Below are positions 1-9,082 of a stretch of DNA of 64,000 nucleotides, one piece after another; position 1 is the first letter of the stretch, and each line of letters starts with the position of its first letter. A model generated the notes under the pieces. The model ran no database searches. It saw nothing but the letters and a program-made list of their open reading frames with translations, and was not told where the DNA came from. The stretch comes from Bradyrhizobium sp. 149 (GTDB lineage Bacteria > Pseudomonadota > Alphaproteobacteria > Rhizobiales > Xanthobacteraceae), in NCBI RefSeq assembly GCF_023073915.1, contig NZ_JADPKK010000019.1, forward strand, positions 248,001-312,000, read 5' to 3'. The position numbers were made by a program, and so were the translations under genes.

Positions 1-1
1 C

Positions 2-652
2 TTCGCGCAGCTCGCGCCCAATGCAAAAAAGAGCGTGCTATCGGTCGCGAGCCGCCGCGAGATGACGCGAAACCATTGGCGCGTCCCGCAAAGCTTCGAA
101 GGCTATTACGGCCTCGGCGTCAACGCCGGCAAGACCGACGGCTGGGACTGGTTCGGCCATGGCGGCGGCTTTCAAGGGTACATCTCCCGGACCTGCTCCA
201 TCCCCGCTTGCGAGCTCGCGATCAGCATGCTCAGCAACTCCATCGACGGCGCGGCGCCTTTCTGGATGGACGGCGCGATGCAGATCTTGCGCGTCTTTCA
301 GACTCGAGGCGCACCCGACCGCCGCGTGCGCGACTGGACGGGGCGCTGGTGGACGATCTGGGGCGCGACCGATCTGGTGCCCGCGGGCAACCGCGTGCTG
401 GTCGCCAATCCCCAGTTCAACAACCCGTTCATGGACGCCGCCGAGATCGAGGTCACCGGCCGCGACACCGGCAAGCTCGCCTGGGCCGTCGGTTATTCCA
501 GCCACGGCGAGCCGGTGCGCCGCGTCCGCGACAGACGCGGGAGGATCAGCGACGTCTGGCTTGCGGGCGCCAACATCAAGCCTGCGGCCGTCGTAGCGCG
601 CGAGATCGCGCGGAGATACAAGCCGCGCAAGCGACGGCCTACTCCCGAATGA
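2..652 (+). CDS. Serine hydrolase (beta-lactamase/penicillin-binding fold), C-terminal part
   Basis: This is the 3' part of a gene that enters from the left edge; the frame is open from base 2, so no start is visible. About 216 codons remain. The conserved C-terminal box HGGGFQGY, which replaces the KTG/HxG motif of class C beta-lactamase-like hydrolases, is present and is followed by the usual mixed beta/alpha segment. The nucleophile SxxK would lie outside the window. The protein probably hydrolyses an ester or amide; substrate unknown. It converges on the next gene and their 3' ends overlap by 14 bp. Confidence 0.75.
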   Translation, partial: FAQLAPNAKKSVLSVASRREMTRNHWRVPQSFEGYYGLGVNAGKTDGWDWFGHGGGFQGYISRTCSIPACELAISMLSNSIDGAAPFWMDGAMQILRVFQTRGAPDRRVRDWTGRWWTIWGATDLVPAGNRVLVANPQFNNPFMDAAEIEVTGRDTGKLAWAVGYSSHGEPVRRVRDRRGRISDVWLAGANIKPAAVVAREIARRYKPRKRRPTPE

Positions 653-2216
653 GAGTCTCCACCTCGCTCCGCAACGCCTGGCGCGAGCCGTCGCGCGAAT
701 AGAACATGTGGCCGCCGGGATAGGCGACGAACTTGACCCGCTGTGTTGCGAAGGCCGGCAATTGGTCGAGCACCCGCTTCGATCCGAAATAGGGCGTGGC
801 GAGATCGAACAGGCCGTGCGCGACCAGCACGTTCAGCTTCGCATCCGTGGCGAGGATCTGGCGCAGTTCGGATACCGACTGCGGCGGATTGATGCCGCGG
901 CCGAAATCCCAGTGGCCTTCGACGGCGCCGTTCAGGACCTCGTAGGAGCCGTCCGGCCGCCACTTGAGCTTGCGCGAGAGGACATCGACCGCGGCACTCG
1001 TCAGCGGCGCCTGCAGCGCATCGCCGGAGGGATCACCGAACCGCGAGCTGCTCGAATCCGGATAGGGATCGAAGCCGCGCACCGAGGCATCGTAGCGCCC
1101 GGTCACCTTGCCGTTCCTGCGGTCGAACTCGCGGCGGAATTCGCCAACGTCGAAGCGGCCGGCAAGCCGGCGGCTCACCGCCTGGTCAATGCCGGTGAGC
1201 TCGGCGACCTCGTCGGCAAGACGATTGGTCGCCTCCTTGTCCGCCTCGCCCTTGACGAGGTCAGCCAGAAATTCGCCGCGCGCGTAAGCTTCGACGTCGG
1301 CAAGATCAGCGTGCTTGATGGCCCCCTTGACCGCTCCCTTGGCCTCGCGCGCCACCGCGACATAGCTTGGCAGCGTCGCGACATATTGCAGGAGACTGGT
1401 GCCGGTGAACTCGCGGAAGTCCAGGAGCGGCGACACCAGGATCAATCCCCTGACGCCGACGCCGTGCTGGAGCTGCAACTGGCGCACGACCTTCGGTCCG
1501 CGAATGCCGCCATAGCTTTCGCCGGCGACGTATTTCGGCGAGGTCAGCCGGTCGTGCTTCTCGAGCCAGCGGCGGATCACCAATGCGATCGAATTGACGT
1601 CGCCGTCGACGGAGTAGAACGATTTGCGCGCATCCTCGCTGCTCGCGACAAAGCGGCTGTAGCCGGTGCTGACGGGATCGATGAAGACGAGATCGGTGAA
1701 ATCGAGCCAGGTCTCCGCGTTCGGCTTCACCTCGGGCGAGGCGGACGGCGACAGCGCTTCGCCATCGAGCGGCAGTCGCCATGGCCCGGCCGCGCCGAAC
1801 TGGAGCCATGCCGACGACGCACCGGGCCCGCCGTTGAACAGAAAGGTCACGGGGCGCGTCGCACGGTCGGCGCCGTCGAGCTCATAGGATGTATAGGCGA
1901 TGTCGGCCAGCGGCTCGCCCTTGCCGTCGAACACGCGGATCGAACCGGCGGTCGCAGCGAAATTGAGGGTGCGGCCGGGAAGATCGAGCGTCTGCTTCGT
2001 GGTCGAATCCGACGGAAGCCGGTGCGGCTCGGCGGATGACGATGAATTCTGCGACGCGCTTTGTGCGCCGCCGCGTCCGCCCTTCTGTCCGGCTGGGGCC
2101 GCCGCCTCGGCGCGCGGCTGCGGCGGATCGTCCGCGCGCGCAAATCCGGCGAATGCGAATGCTGACACCGCCAGCACCAGGGTCGCGCGGCGCAGCGCCG
2201 GCATAGTCGTAGTCAT
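639..2216 (-). CDS. Exported serine carboxypeptidase, peptidase family S10
   Basis: A 525-residue protein with an N-terminal signal peptide (about residues 1-28, ending FAGFARA) and a low-complexity linker to about residue 75. The S10 fold is shown by NGGPGASS at 128-135, the nucleophile elbow GESYGG with Ser234, the acid Asp471 in HGLFDL and the base His503 in YPGGHMFYS. S10 enzymes remove C-terminal amino acids from peptides at acidic pH, here presumably in the periplasm. The start gives a clean signal peptide. It overlaps the convergent hydrolase by 14 bp and no operon partner is visible. Confidence 0.9.
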   Translation of the reverse strand: MTTTMPALRRATLVLAVSAFAFAGFARADDPPQPRAEAAAPAGQKGGRGGAQSASQNSSSSAEPHRLPSDSTTKQTLDLPGRTLNFAATAGSIRVFDGKGEPLADIAYTSYELDGADRATRPVTFLFNGGPGASSAWLQFGAAGPWRLPLDGEALSPSASPEVKPNAETWLDFTDLVFIDPVSTGYSRFVASSEDARKSFYSVDGDVNSIALVIRRWLEKHDRLTSPKYVAGESYGGIRGPKVVRQLQLQHGVGVRGLILVSPLLDFREFTGTSLLQYVATLPSYVAVAREAKGAVKGAIKHADLADVEAYARGEFLADLVKGEADKEATNRLADEVAELTGIDQAVSRRLAGRFDVGEFRREFDRRNGKVTGRYDASVRGFDPYPDSSSSRFGDPSGDALQAPLTSAAVDVLSRKLKWRPDGSYEVLNGAVEGHWDFGRGINPPQSVSELRQILATDAKLNVLVAHGLFDLATPYFGSKRVLDQLPAFATQRVKFVAYPGGHMFYSRDGSRQALRSEVETLIRE

Positions 2217-2472
2217 GATCGTTCTCCCTGCCCGGCTGCGAGAACCGGTGCGGATCGCAAGAGTAGCGCGGAATTGCGACGGTTTGGGGGATCATGGGTC
2301 CAGCGGTGCCTGAAGAGCCCGGTTGGGCACAAATCGACCCGGTTTCGTCCTCAAATCAGGATGGACAGTTGCCGGTCTCCGGTGAAGGGCGGTCATCCTC
2401 GACAATCGAGGTCCAGATCGTTAGACGAGCCCGGCGGAACTTTCTCCAGCCAGCGGCCCTGCCCCGGAAGCC

Positions 2473-3252
2473 ATGACCAAGCCAGCGCGATACGACCGGA
2501 TCGCCTTCGTCGCCAGCCCGAGCAACGAGGCGCAAGCCGCCTTCGGCCAGCTCACAGGGGACTATGGCAATTGCGACCCGAAGGACGCCGACATCGTGGT
2601 CGCACTTGGCGGCGACGGGCTCATGCTCCAGACGCTGCATCAGCACATGCATACGGGCAAGCCGATCTACGGCATGCACCGCGGGACCGTCGGCTTCCTG
2701 ATGAACGAGTACTCGACGGTCGATCTTCGGGCCCGTCTCGAGGCGGCGCAGGAATCCGAGATCAACCCGCTCCTGATGCGCGCGACCGACGCCAACGACC
2801 GGGTCCACCTGCATCATGCCATCAACGAGGTCGCCCTGTTCCGGCAGACCTACCAGGCCGCGCGCCTGCGGATCCTGATCGACGAACGCGAGCGCATGTC
2901 CGAGCTGATCGCCGACGGAATCATGGTGGCAACGCCGGCCGGCTCGACCGCCTACAATCTGTCCGCCCAGGGACCCATCCTGCCGATCAACGCCGCGCTC
3001 CTGGCGCTGACGCCGATCAGCGCCTTCCGCCCGCGACGCTGGCGCGGCGCGCTGCTGCCGAACACGGCTTATGTCGTGATCGAGGTGCTGGAGGGCGACA
3101 AGCGCCCCGTGGCGGCGGTCGCCGACCACGACGAGGTGCGCGACGTCCGCCGCGTCGAGGTGCTGTCCGACAGGACCATCTCGATGTGCATGCTGTTCGA
3201 CCCCGGTCACAGCCTGGAAGAGCGCATCCTGCGCGAGCAGTTCGGCTCCTAA
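2473..3252 (+). CDS. nadK: NAD kinase
   Basis: ATP-dependent phosphorylation of NAD to NADP in the cytosol. The 259-residue protein is the usual length for alphaproteobacterial NadK. It carries the diagnostic GGDG at 46-49 inside [10 protein letters not shown], the NE pair in [10 protein letters not shown], and the [16 protein letters not shown] box that forms the NAD site. The ATG at 2473 directly precedes the first conserved beta strand. The next gene, a response regulator, starts 88 bp downstream on the same strand, so co-transcription is possible but not shown. Confidence 0.95.
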   Translation: MTKPARYDRIAFVASPSNEAQAAFGQLTGDYGNCDPKDADIVVALGGDGLMLQTLHQHMHTGKPIYGMHRGTVGFLMNEYSTVDLRARLEAAQESEINPLLMRATDANDRVHLHHAINEVALFRQTYQAARLRILIDERERMSELIADGIMVATPAGSTAYNLSAQGPILPINAALLALTPISAFRPRRWRGALLPNTAYVVIEVLEGDKRPVAAVADHDEVRDVRRVEVLSDRTISMCMLFDPGHSLEERILREQFGS

Positions 3253-3340
3253 GCCGCCTCGCCGGACGGCCGATCGCAACCCTTCATTAACTCCCGGCGA
3301 GATATGGTTAACGAAAGTTGATCGCTTCGGCCCGGGCTCC

Positions 3341-3886
3341 ATGTTCCGCATTGATTTCAACAAGCTGCGTTTCCTCGTCTGCGACGACAATCCGCACATG
3401 CGCCGCATCCTGCGGACGCTGCTGCATTCCTTTGGCGCGCGTGAAGTCTACGAGGCCGAGGACGGCGCCACGGCGCTGGAAATGTACAGCCATTACGTGC
3501 CCGACATCGTCATCACCGACTGGGCGATGCCGATCTTCGACGGGCTCGAGCTGGCGCAGATGATCCGGCAGCCGGAATCCAAGGGCAATCCTTACGCGCC
3601 GATCATCATGCTGACCGGCCATTCAGAGAAGCGCCGCGTCACGGTCGCGCGCGATGCCGGCGTCACCGAATTTCTGGCCAAGCCGATCTCGGCCAAGGCG
3701 CTCTATCAGCGCATCCTCAACGTGGTTGCCAGTCCCCGCCCGTTCATCAAGACCAAGACCTATTTCGGCCCGGACCGGCGCCGCAACACCAACTCCGCGT
3801 ATATGGGCCCCGAGCGCCGCGTCGGCGAGAAGCACGAGGTGCTGCAGCAGCCCTCTCTGCTCGACAAGGCCCGCTCCTCCATCTAG
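3341..3886 (+). CDS. Single-domain response regulator
   Basis: A CheY-like receiver of 181 residues. The acidic pair is Asp15-Asp16, the phosphoacceptor Asp60 lies in VITDWAMP, the conserved Thr is Thr92 in MLTGHS and the Lys is Lys114 in LAKPIS. No DNA-binding or enzyme domain follows. The last 50 residues are a basic tail with two GPDRRR/GPERR repeats, which I cannot assign. The following HPt gene starts 31 bp downstream, so the pair probably forms part of a phosphorelay whose kinase is elsewhere. TTAA half-sites lie upstream but not at CtrA spacing. Confidence 0.88.
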   Translation: MFRIDFNKLRFLVCDDNPHMRRILRTLLHSFGAREVYEAEDGATALEMYSHYVPDIVITDWAMPIFDGLELAQMIRQPESKGNPYAPIIMLTGHSEKRRVTVARDAGVTEFLAKPISAKALYQRILNVVASPRPFIKTKTYFGPDRRRNTNSAYMGPERRVGEKHEVLQQPSLLDKARSSI

Positions 3887-3917
3887 CGCAACGTCTCTCA
3901 CGATCGAGGCCGATATC

Positions 3918-4496
3918 ATGGCGAAGAACAGCGCAAGAGACATCGAGATCACGGCCTTCGCCACGCACCAAATCATCACGCAGCCCAATCCGCTGCGGTC
4001 GGTCCTGCGTCGTGTCGAAGAGAAGGACATAGATGATCCGATTGGCCGCGCCGAACAGGCGCTCGCGGGCCTCGCTGGCGAGTTCAAGGACTGGATGGCG
4101 ACCGAGATCAACCGGCTGTCGGCCGCCTATGTCGCCATTCGGCACGACGGCTTCACCAAGGACAGGCGCGACGAGCTGTTCCGCGCCGCGCACGACATCA
4201 AGGGCGATGCGGCGACCTTCGGCTATCCGGCGGCGGCGGGAGTAGCTGAAAGCCTATGCCGCGTCATCGAGCACGCGCCCGATCTGGAAAAGGTGCCGGC
4301 CGAACTGTTCACGCACCACATCAACGCCATCCTCGCCATCGTGCACGAGAACACCAGGCTCGACAGCATCAGCGTCTCCGCCGAGCTCAGCCGGCGCCTG
4401 CGCAAGGTGGCCGACGATTATCTCGCCCGCGTCAACAGCGACCGCCCCGACCATCTCGAGGTGATCCTGGCGCCGAGCATCGCGCCGGCGGGGTAA
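3918..4496 (+). CDS. HPt-domain phosphotransfer protein
   Basis: A 192-residue protein with a histidine phosphotransfer helix FRAAHDIKGDAATFGY, the phosphorylatable residue being His92. Such proteins shuttle phosphate between a hybrid kinase and receivers. The ATG at 3918 fits because it lies just after the response-regulator stop; a longer frame upstream overlaps the regulator and is unlikely. The 40-residue N-terminus and the C-terminal part have no motif I recognise. Tight coupling to the receiver gene suggests the two are phosphorelay partners. Confidence 0.85.
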   Translation: MAKNSARDIEITAFATHQIITQPNPLRSVLRRVEEKDIDDPIGRAEQALAGLAGEFKDWMATEINRLSAAYVAIRHDGFTKDRRDELFRAAHDIKGDAATFGYPAAAGVAESLCRVIEHAPDLEKVPAELFTHHINAILAIVHENTRLDSISVSAELSRRLRKVADDYLARVNSDRPDHLEVILAPSIAPAG

Positions 4497-4504
4497 GCAT
4501 AGGC

Positions 4505-4623
4505 GTCGTTCCGGCGAAGGCCGGAACCCATAACCACCGGCGGAAATTGTTGCAAAAGGCAACGGCTATCTCGCTCCGATTGCGAGACCTCGCCGGATGG
4601 GCCCCGGCCTTCGCCGGCGCGAC
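4505..4623. repeat. Palindromic intergenic repeat
   Basis: Inverted arms TCCGGCGAAGGCCGGAACCC near 4510-4530 and their near complement ending in CCGGCCTTCGCCGG near 4602-4618 flank about 70 bp. The element sits between convergent genes and has the look of the short palindromic repeats scattered through rhizobial genomes. It may fold on both strands and act as a bidirectional terminator. Confidence 0.7.
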
Positions 4624-4635
4624 ACAAGCTACGAT

Positions 4636-5811
4636 TCAGGCCGCAATCAGATCGTCATAGACCGGACCAACCGCCTCGTCCGCGATGAGCTCGTCGCAGA
4701 ACAGCCTTGCCTCTTCGCGCGCGGATTCGGTGGCGAAGCGGCGCAGCAGGACCATCAACGGCTCGGTCGCGCCGCGGTCGGTCTCGCAATGAGTGAGTAC
4801 ACGCTCGACCATGCGGCGGCGCAGCCGCGCCGCATTGTCGTCGCTGTCGACGAAGCCTTGCTCGTGGCAGGCATCGAGCGCGACCTGGAAGGCCGCAAAC
4901 GTCGCCTCGGGAAGCCCGGCACGGCGGAGCAGCGCGTGCAGGCTATTGCCGCCGCGATCGTGCAGCAGCGCGGACACGCGTGCCAGCGGCAGGTCGGCGA
5001 GTTCAGCCAGCGCCGCATCGAACAGGTCGAGATTGCTGGATAGCAGCGCGCGCAGAACAAGACCCGCGGTGAGCTGGCCGGTGATGCGCAGGTGCCGAAC
5101 AAGACCTTGCATGTCTTCGCCGCGCGAGCGCGCCGCGATGTTCATGGTGGAGCGGTCACGCGCCTCGGTCGCGATGCGCTCGGCGCGGTCGGCATTCAGC
5201 CAGTTCCTGGCCACGACGAATTGCGCCAGCGTCTCGGAGAGTTTCGCAACCAGCGCGGCACGCGTTGCGGACGGCAGATCCTCCAGCACCAGCATCGCCT
5301 CGCGGATCGCGGCGAGATGGCCGTGACGCTCGACGATGCGATCCCAGGAGAACGGCGCAAGCTCGGCATGAGGATTTTCGATCAGCTCGAGCGCTGCCGC
5401 CGCGCAGCCGACTTCGGCAATGGCGGCGCAGACCGATACCGGCAGCGCGATGCGGCGGGCGACCGCGCACTGCACCTCGTCGTTGCCGGTGGCGACGATA
5501 TCGACGAGATCGGCGTCGATCAGCAGCGGAGAATGTTCGAGCACGGGCAACGCGACGGTCGGCTGGTCCGCCGACAGCGCCCGCATGATCGCGGCCGGCG
5601 CCTCAGTGCTGCGCGCAAAAGCCTCGGCCATCGCCTGCCGCACCAGCGGCGAGGGATCGTCGAGCAGCATCAGAAGCGCGCCTTCAGCGGCAATCCGGTC
5701 GTCATGGGAAAGGTCGGAGATCAGCCAGGCCCGGGCCAGCGCCCGCGTTGCCTCGGCCCGCTCGCCGGCAGGCGCCGTCCTGATCCAATTGATGAACTGC
5801 CGAACAATCAT
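4636..5811 (-). CDS. DUF2336 family alpha-helical repeat protein
   Basis: A 391-residue soluble protein, rich in Ala, Leu and Arg and made of repeated helical pairs. The N-terminal part (RALARAWLISDLSHDDR, then LDDPSPLVRQAMAEAFA) matches the HEAT-like DUF2336 family, which is nearly confined to alphaproteobacteria and has no settled function. No signal peptide or membrane segment. ATG at 5811 is the natural start. About 75 bp upstream there is an imperfect CtrA-like site (TTAA-N7-TTCA), so cell-cycle control is possible. The gene stands alone. Confidence 0.85.
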   Translation of the reverse strand: MIVRQFINWIRTAPAGERAEATRALARAWLISDLSHDDRIAAEGALLMLLDDPSPLVRQAMAEAFARSTEAPAAIMRALSADQPTVALPVLEHSPLLIDADLVDIVATGNDEVQCAVARRIALPVSVCAAIAEVGCAAAALELIENPHAELAPFSWDRIVERHGHLAAIREAMLVLEDLPSATRAALVAKLSETLAQFVVARNWLNADRAERIATEARDRSTMNIAARSRGEDMQGLVRHLRITGQLTAGLVLRALLSSNLDLFDAALAELADLPLARVSALLHDRGGNSLHALLRRAGLPEATFAAFQVALDACHEQGFVDSDDNAARLRRRMVERVLTHCETDRGATEPLMVLLRRFATESAREEARLFCDELIADEAVGPVYDDLIAA

Positions 5812-6018
5812 GGTGCTTCCGGCTTACGCAACGAAGACGAAGCGGTGACGGCTTGTCACCTGCAACACAAAATAAACCACGACGCTTAACAAAGCGTTCA
5901 CCATAACTGGCTGGTTTTATTGACGTTTTGTTAAGGGAACAAAGGCCGCGCGGTCACACGCCGAGCTCTGCGCAGCAGCGTTTCACACTGCGACGCGTCC
6001 GGGACACGAGAGCGCGTA

Positions 6019-7038
6019 TCAGCTTGAGAACGTGCCGCTGCGATCACTGAAGAGATCGAGCGGCTGCGGCGGCCGCACGTCGGGCGTTGCCGATGCGACG
6101 GAGGTCAGCCAGGCGTTGTTGCCCCACAGTTTCTGCACGGTCGTCGAGACCGGCTGGGTGGCATCGCCAGGCTGATAGATCGAGCGAAACACCGGCGTGC
6201 TCGGTGCATTGTCCGCGACCGTGGTTGGCGCCGTCGCGCTGACTGGCGTCACCGCGCGTGCGTTCGGAAAGGTCTGGAGATACGCGGCATTGTCGATCAG
6301 CGGCACGGCAGGCTGTACGCCGTTGGCGCTCGCGACCTGCGTGGTCGACGGCGTGCCACCATACATCGCCATCGCGCTCCGGGTCACCTTCGAGTTTGCA
6401 GCGCTCGCATAGCGCGCGTCCAGTACCGAATAGACCTCGGAGACGCTGCGGGCGCGGCCGTCCTTGGCGTAGAAGATCGAGCGATTGGCGGACGCCGCGT
6501 TGGGAAACAACCGCGCACCGACCGCTTGCGGATTGTCCTCGGCATTGGCGATCAGCTTGGCGGCGCCGCCGACGCCCATGAAATGCGCCATATAGAGTTC
6601 GCTGTCGCTCGGCCTGCGGCCGAGCAGGCCGGTGAGCTTGAAGCTGTTCGACTGCGTCAGCGCCGCCGCCATGCTGGATGCGGCTTCCGGATCGTCGCGC
6701 AGCTTCATGATCGACCGCTTCATCACCGGATCATCGACGGTGTAGGTGCCCGACGAGCTCTTGCTGATGGCGTCGGCATAGCTGCCATAGCCGAGCTGGG
6801 TGCCCGCCTCCTTCACCGTGCCGAGCCAGGTCTGGTCGATGAACTGGTAGAGCCCGTGCGCCGACGATGTGGTGGCACCGGCCTTCGGATCGAAATCCGA
6901 TTCCATCTTGGCGGTCGTCAGCATGTATTGGAAGCTAACGCCCGCGACGTTCGAGGCCTGCTTGATCGCGCCGGCGACGCGTGCCCGCGACGGATCGAGA
7001 ACCGCCGTCTGCGAGGCACTGGAATTGTCAACCGACAT
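6019..7038 (-). CDS. Lytic transglycosylase (SLT domain)
   Basis: A 339-residue protein with a lysozyme-like SLT domain near the N-terminus: Glu46 in AKMESDFDP is the probable catalytic acid and GLYQFIDQTW the substrate-binding motif. The enzyme would cleave peptidoglycan between MurNAc and GlcNAc. No signal peptide is visible, which is also seen in some flagellar or secretion-linked transglycosylases. I chose ATG 7038; an in-frame TTG at 7080 would add 14 residues. The C-terminal 150 residues are low in motifs. A perfect CtrA box lies 80 bp upstream of the ATG, which suggests cell-cycle or motility control. Confidence 0.85.
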   Translation of the reverse strand: MSVDNSSASQTAVLDPSRARVAGAIKQASNVAGVSFQYMLTTAKMESDFDPKAGATTSSAHGLYQFIDQTWLGTVKEAGTQLGYGSYADAISKSSSGTYTVDDPVMKRSIMKLRDDPEAASSMAAALTQSNSFKLTGLLGRRPSDSELYMAHFMGVGGAAKLIANAEDNPQAVGARLFPNAASANRSIFYAKDGRARSVSEVYSVLDARYASAANSKVTRSAMAMYGGTPSTTQVASANGVQPAVPLIDNAAYLQTFPNARAVTPVSATAPTTVADNAPSTPVFRSIYQPGDATQPVSTTVQKLWGNNAWLTSVASATPDVRPPQPLDLFSDRSGTFSS

Positions 7039-7117
7039 GATGAAGTGCCCGCCCCGCGCGGCGTTGAGCGGCGCCGGCAATTCGGCGCACTGTCGTCTTA
7101 CCGTGGGACAGGTATGG

Positions 7118-7132
7118 TTAATGCGGGGTTAA
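7118..7132. promoter_or_regulatory. CtrA box TTAA-N7-TTAA
   Basis: TTAATGCGGGGTTAA is an exact TTAA-N7-TTAA match to the alphaproteobacterial CtrA recognition sequence. It sits 80-94 bp upstream of the lytic transglycosylase ATG on the minus strand, a plausible position for promoter control. Confidence 0.6.
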
Positions 7133-7146
7133 TCGGAGGGATGCCG

Positions 7147-7182
7147 TCATTCCGGGGCGTGCGTCGCGCGAGCCCGGAATGA
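7147..7182. repeat. Short hairpin repeat downstream of hisI
   Basis: TCATTCCGGG at 7147-7156 pairs perfectly with CCCGGAATGA at 7173-7182. It lies 8 bp past the hisI stop on the minus strand. There is no T run, so it is more likely a palindromic repeat or mRNA 3'-end stabiliser than a classic terminator. Confidence 0.65.
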
Positions 7183-7189
7183 TGGCGAG

Positions 7190-7612
7190 TTATTTCTTGT
7201 ACACCGCATCCGGATCGAACAGCCGCTCCGCATCGACGAAGATGAGCCTGGCGCCGCCGTCTTCGGCCTCGACCTTGCGATAGAAGCAGGACCGGCGGCC
7301 GGTGTGACACGCCGCGCCGATCTGCTCGACACGGATCCACACCGCATCCTGGTCGCAATCGGTGCGGATCTCGACCACACGTTGGGTCTGACCCGACGCC
7401 TCACCTTTTCGCCATAAGGCATTGCGCGAGCGGCTGAAGTACCAGGCCTCGCCGGTCGCGATGGTCTTGCGCAACGCCTCGTCATTCATGTGCGCGACCA
7501 TCAGCACGTCGCCCGTGGCAACGTCGGTCGCGACGACCGTCACGAGGCCGGCCGCATCGAACCTGGGAAGGAAGGCGAGACCTTCCTCGGTCTCATGGGA
7601 GTGAGCGGACAC
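7190..7612 (-). CDS. hisI: Phosphoribosyl-AMP cyclohydrolase
   Basis: Third step of histidine synthesis: hydrolytic ring opening of PR-AMP to ProFAR in the cytosol. The 140-residue protein has the family boxes [15 protein letters not shown], the metal-binding DCDQDAVW and the Cys pair in [10 protein letters not shown]. It lacks a fused pyrophosphohydrolase domain, as expected when hisE is separate. It follows folE by 27 bp on the same strand, so the two genes are probably one transcript. Confidence 0.95.
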   Translation of the reverse strand: MSAHSHETEEGLAFLPRFDAAGLVTVVATDVATGDVLMVAHMNDEALRKTIATGEAWYFSRSRNALWRKGEASGQTQRVVEIRTDCDQDAVWIRVEQIGAACHTGRRSCFYRKVEAEDGGARLIFVDAERLFDPDAVYKK

Positions 7613-7639
7613 AACGCCCTCGCCGGTCTGTTCGCGAGG

Positions 7640-8332
7640 TCAGCGCTGCAGGCCTCGCACCAGGGACAGAAAACGGGCCTGCTCCGCCGGATTGTCGCGG
7701 AACATGCCGGTGAAGCGGCTGGTGAAGGTGGAGGCGCCATGCTTGGCGACGCCGCGCACCGACATGCAGGTATGCTCAGCCTCGATCAGCACGGCAACGC
7801 CGCGCGGCTTGAGGCTCTCGTCGATCGCCGCCGCGATCTGCGCGGTCATGTGCTCCTGGGTCTGCAGCCGGCGGGCGAAGATGTCGGTGAGGCGCGCAAG
7901 CTTCGACAGGCCGACCACGCGTTCCACCGGCGTGTAGGCGATGTGCGCCTTGCCGTAGAACGGCATCATGTGATGCTCGCATTGCGAGGTGAACTCGATG
8001 TCGCGCACAAGGACGAAATCATCATAGCCGGCGGTCTCGCCGAAAGTACGGTCGAGCACCTCGGCGGGGCACTGGTGGTAGCCCTGATAGAGTTCGTCGA
8101 AAGCCTCGACCACGCGGCGCGGCGTGTCGAGCAGGCCCTCGCGGTTGGTGTTCTCGCCGATATAGGCGAGCAGCGTCTTCACCGCCGCTTCCGCCTCGGC
8201 GCGCGCCGGGCGCGGCTGGTCCGCGCGGACGGCGGCGGCGAGGAATTCGGAAGGATCAAGCTCCGCCGGACGGCTCTCGGGCTGCCGGTCGGAGGGCTTG
8301 TTGGGACGGATGGATTTGATTGTGGCGTCCAT
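7640..8332 (-). CDS. folE: GTP cyclohydrolase I
   Basis: Converts GTP to 7,8-dihydroneopterin triphosphate, the first step of folate and pterin synthesis. The 230-residue protein (ATG at 8332) has the zinc/active-site motif CEHHMMPF, the second Cys in [11 protein letters not shown], and the GTP-binding [14 protein letters not shown] box. The N-terminal 40 residues are variable and charged, as in other rhizobia. Longer frames upstream run into the divergent iscU-like promoter and are unlikely. It heads a probable folE-hisI unit. Confidence 0.95.
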   Translation of the reverse strand: MDATIKSIRPNKPSDRQPESRPAELDPSEFLAAAVRADQPRPARAEAEAAVKTLLAYIGENTNREGLLDTPRRVVEAFDELYQGYHQCPAEVLDRTFGETAGYDDFVLVRDIEFTSQCEHHMMPFYGKAHIAYTPVERVVGLSKLARLTDIFARRLQTQEHMTAQIAAAIDESLKPRGVAVLIEAEHTCMSVRGVAKHGASTFTSRFTGMFRDNPAEQARFLSLVRGLQR

Positions 8333-8485
8333 GTCTACTCCGTTCGACGGCCTTGCGGCCGGAGTGTCACCGGCAGACGGGGGCGGCGAACCGCCGAACG
8401 CCTGTAGAGAACGTTTTGACGAAAAAGGCTCTTGGGTCAGTACGCTGGCAGCGCAGATCTGAAAGACCGCCGGCGCACCGCTGGG

Positions 8486-8514
8486 CTGTTTTTCCGCCAG
8501 TTCCACCACTATAT
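8486..8514 (+). promoter_or_regulatory. Candidate housekeeping promoter of the iscU-like gene
   Basis: CTATAT at 8509-8514 matches the rhizobial -10 consensus exactly. The hexamer at the right distance (CTGTTT, 8486-8491, spacing 17) is a poor -35. It lies about 60 bp before the ATG of the scaffold gene. Confidence 0.4.
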
Positions 8515-8572
8515 AGGACCATGGACGCCGCCCGCCAAGGCCGATCGGCGAGGAAGTGCTGGACTCCATCAC

Positions 8573-9028
8573 ATGCTGAACGACATTTATAACAAGCGGA
8601 TCATCGAACTGGCCGGGAATATTCCGCGGCTCGGACGGTTGTCGGATCCCGATGCCACCGCGACCGCCCACTCCAAGCTGTGCGGCTCGACCGTCAAGAT
8701 CGACCTCAAGATGGATGGCGACACGGTCACCGACTTCGCCCATGACGTGAAGGCCTGCGCGCTGGGACAAGCCTCTTCGTCCATCATGGCAAGTCAAATC
8801 GTCGGATCGACTGCGAGCGAACTCCGTGAGTTACGCGAAACTGTTCGCAAGATGCTGAAGGAGAACGGCGCGCCTCCTCAAGGCAAATGGGAAGAGATCA
8901 AGTTCCTCGAGCCGGTCCGCGACTACAAGGCGCGCCACGCCTCGACGCTCCTGACCTTCGATGCCGTGGTCGATGCCATCGGTCAGGTCGAAGCGAAGGC
9001 GAAGCAGCCGGTTGCGGCGCAAGGCTAA
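8573..9028 (+). CDS. IscU/SufU/NifU-N-like iron-sulfur scaffold protein
   Basis: A 151-residue member of the IscU fold family. The N-terminal [18 protein letters not shown] block and the two Cys sites SKLCGST (Cys37) and [12 protein letters not shown] (Cys62) match scaffold proteins. The third Cys of canonical IscU/SufU is His122 here (KARHASTLL), and the Asp after the first Cys is missing. This may be a carrier or a divergent scaffold rather than the main assembly site. No other iron-sulfur assembly gene is adjacent. ATG 8573 places the conserved N-terminus correctly. It is divergent from folE. Confidence 0.8.
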   Translation: MLNDIYNKRIIELAGNIPRLGRLSDPDATATAHSKLCGSTVKIDLKMDGDTVTDFAHDVKACALGQASSSIMASQIVGSTASELRELRETVRKMLKENGAPPQGKWEEIKFLEPVRDYKARHASTLLTFDAVVDAIGQVEAKAKQPVAAQG

Positions 9029-9082
9029 TTCCGGAGCTGATTCCGCGCCCATCGCCGGGCCCGGAAGAATCAGAGATTAAGG

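Noticed and set aside
708..2039. 443-codon frame antisense to the S10 peptidase
   Set aside because: Shadow of the peptidase gene, with His/Arg-rich composition and no recognisable motif.
5886..5900. TTAA-N7-TTCA upstream of the DUF2336 gene
   Set aside because: One mismatch in the second half-site; mentioned only as a possibility in the gene entry.
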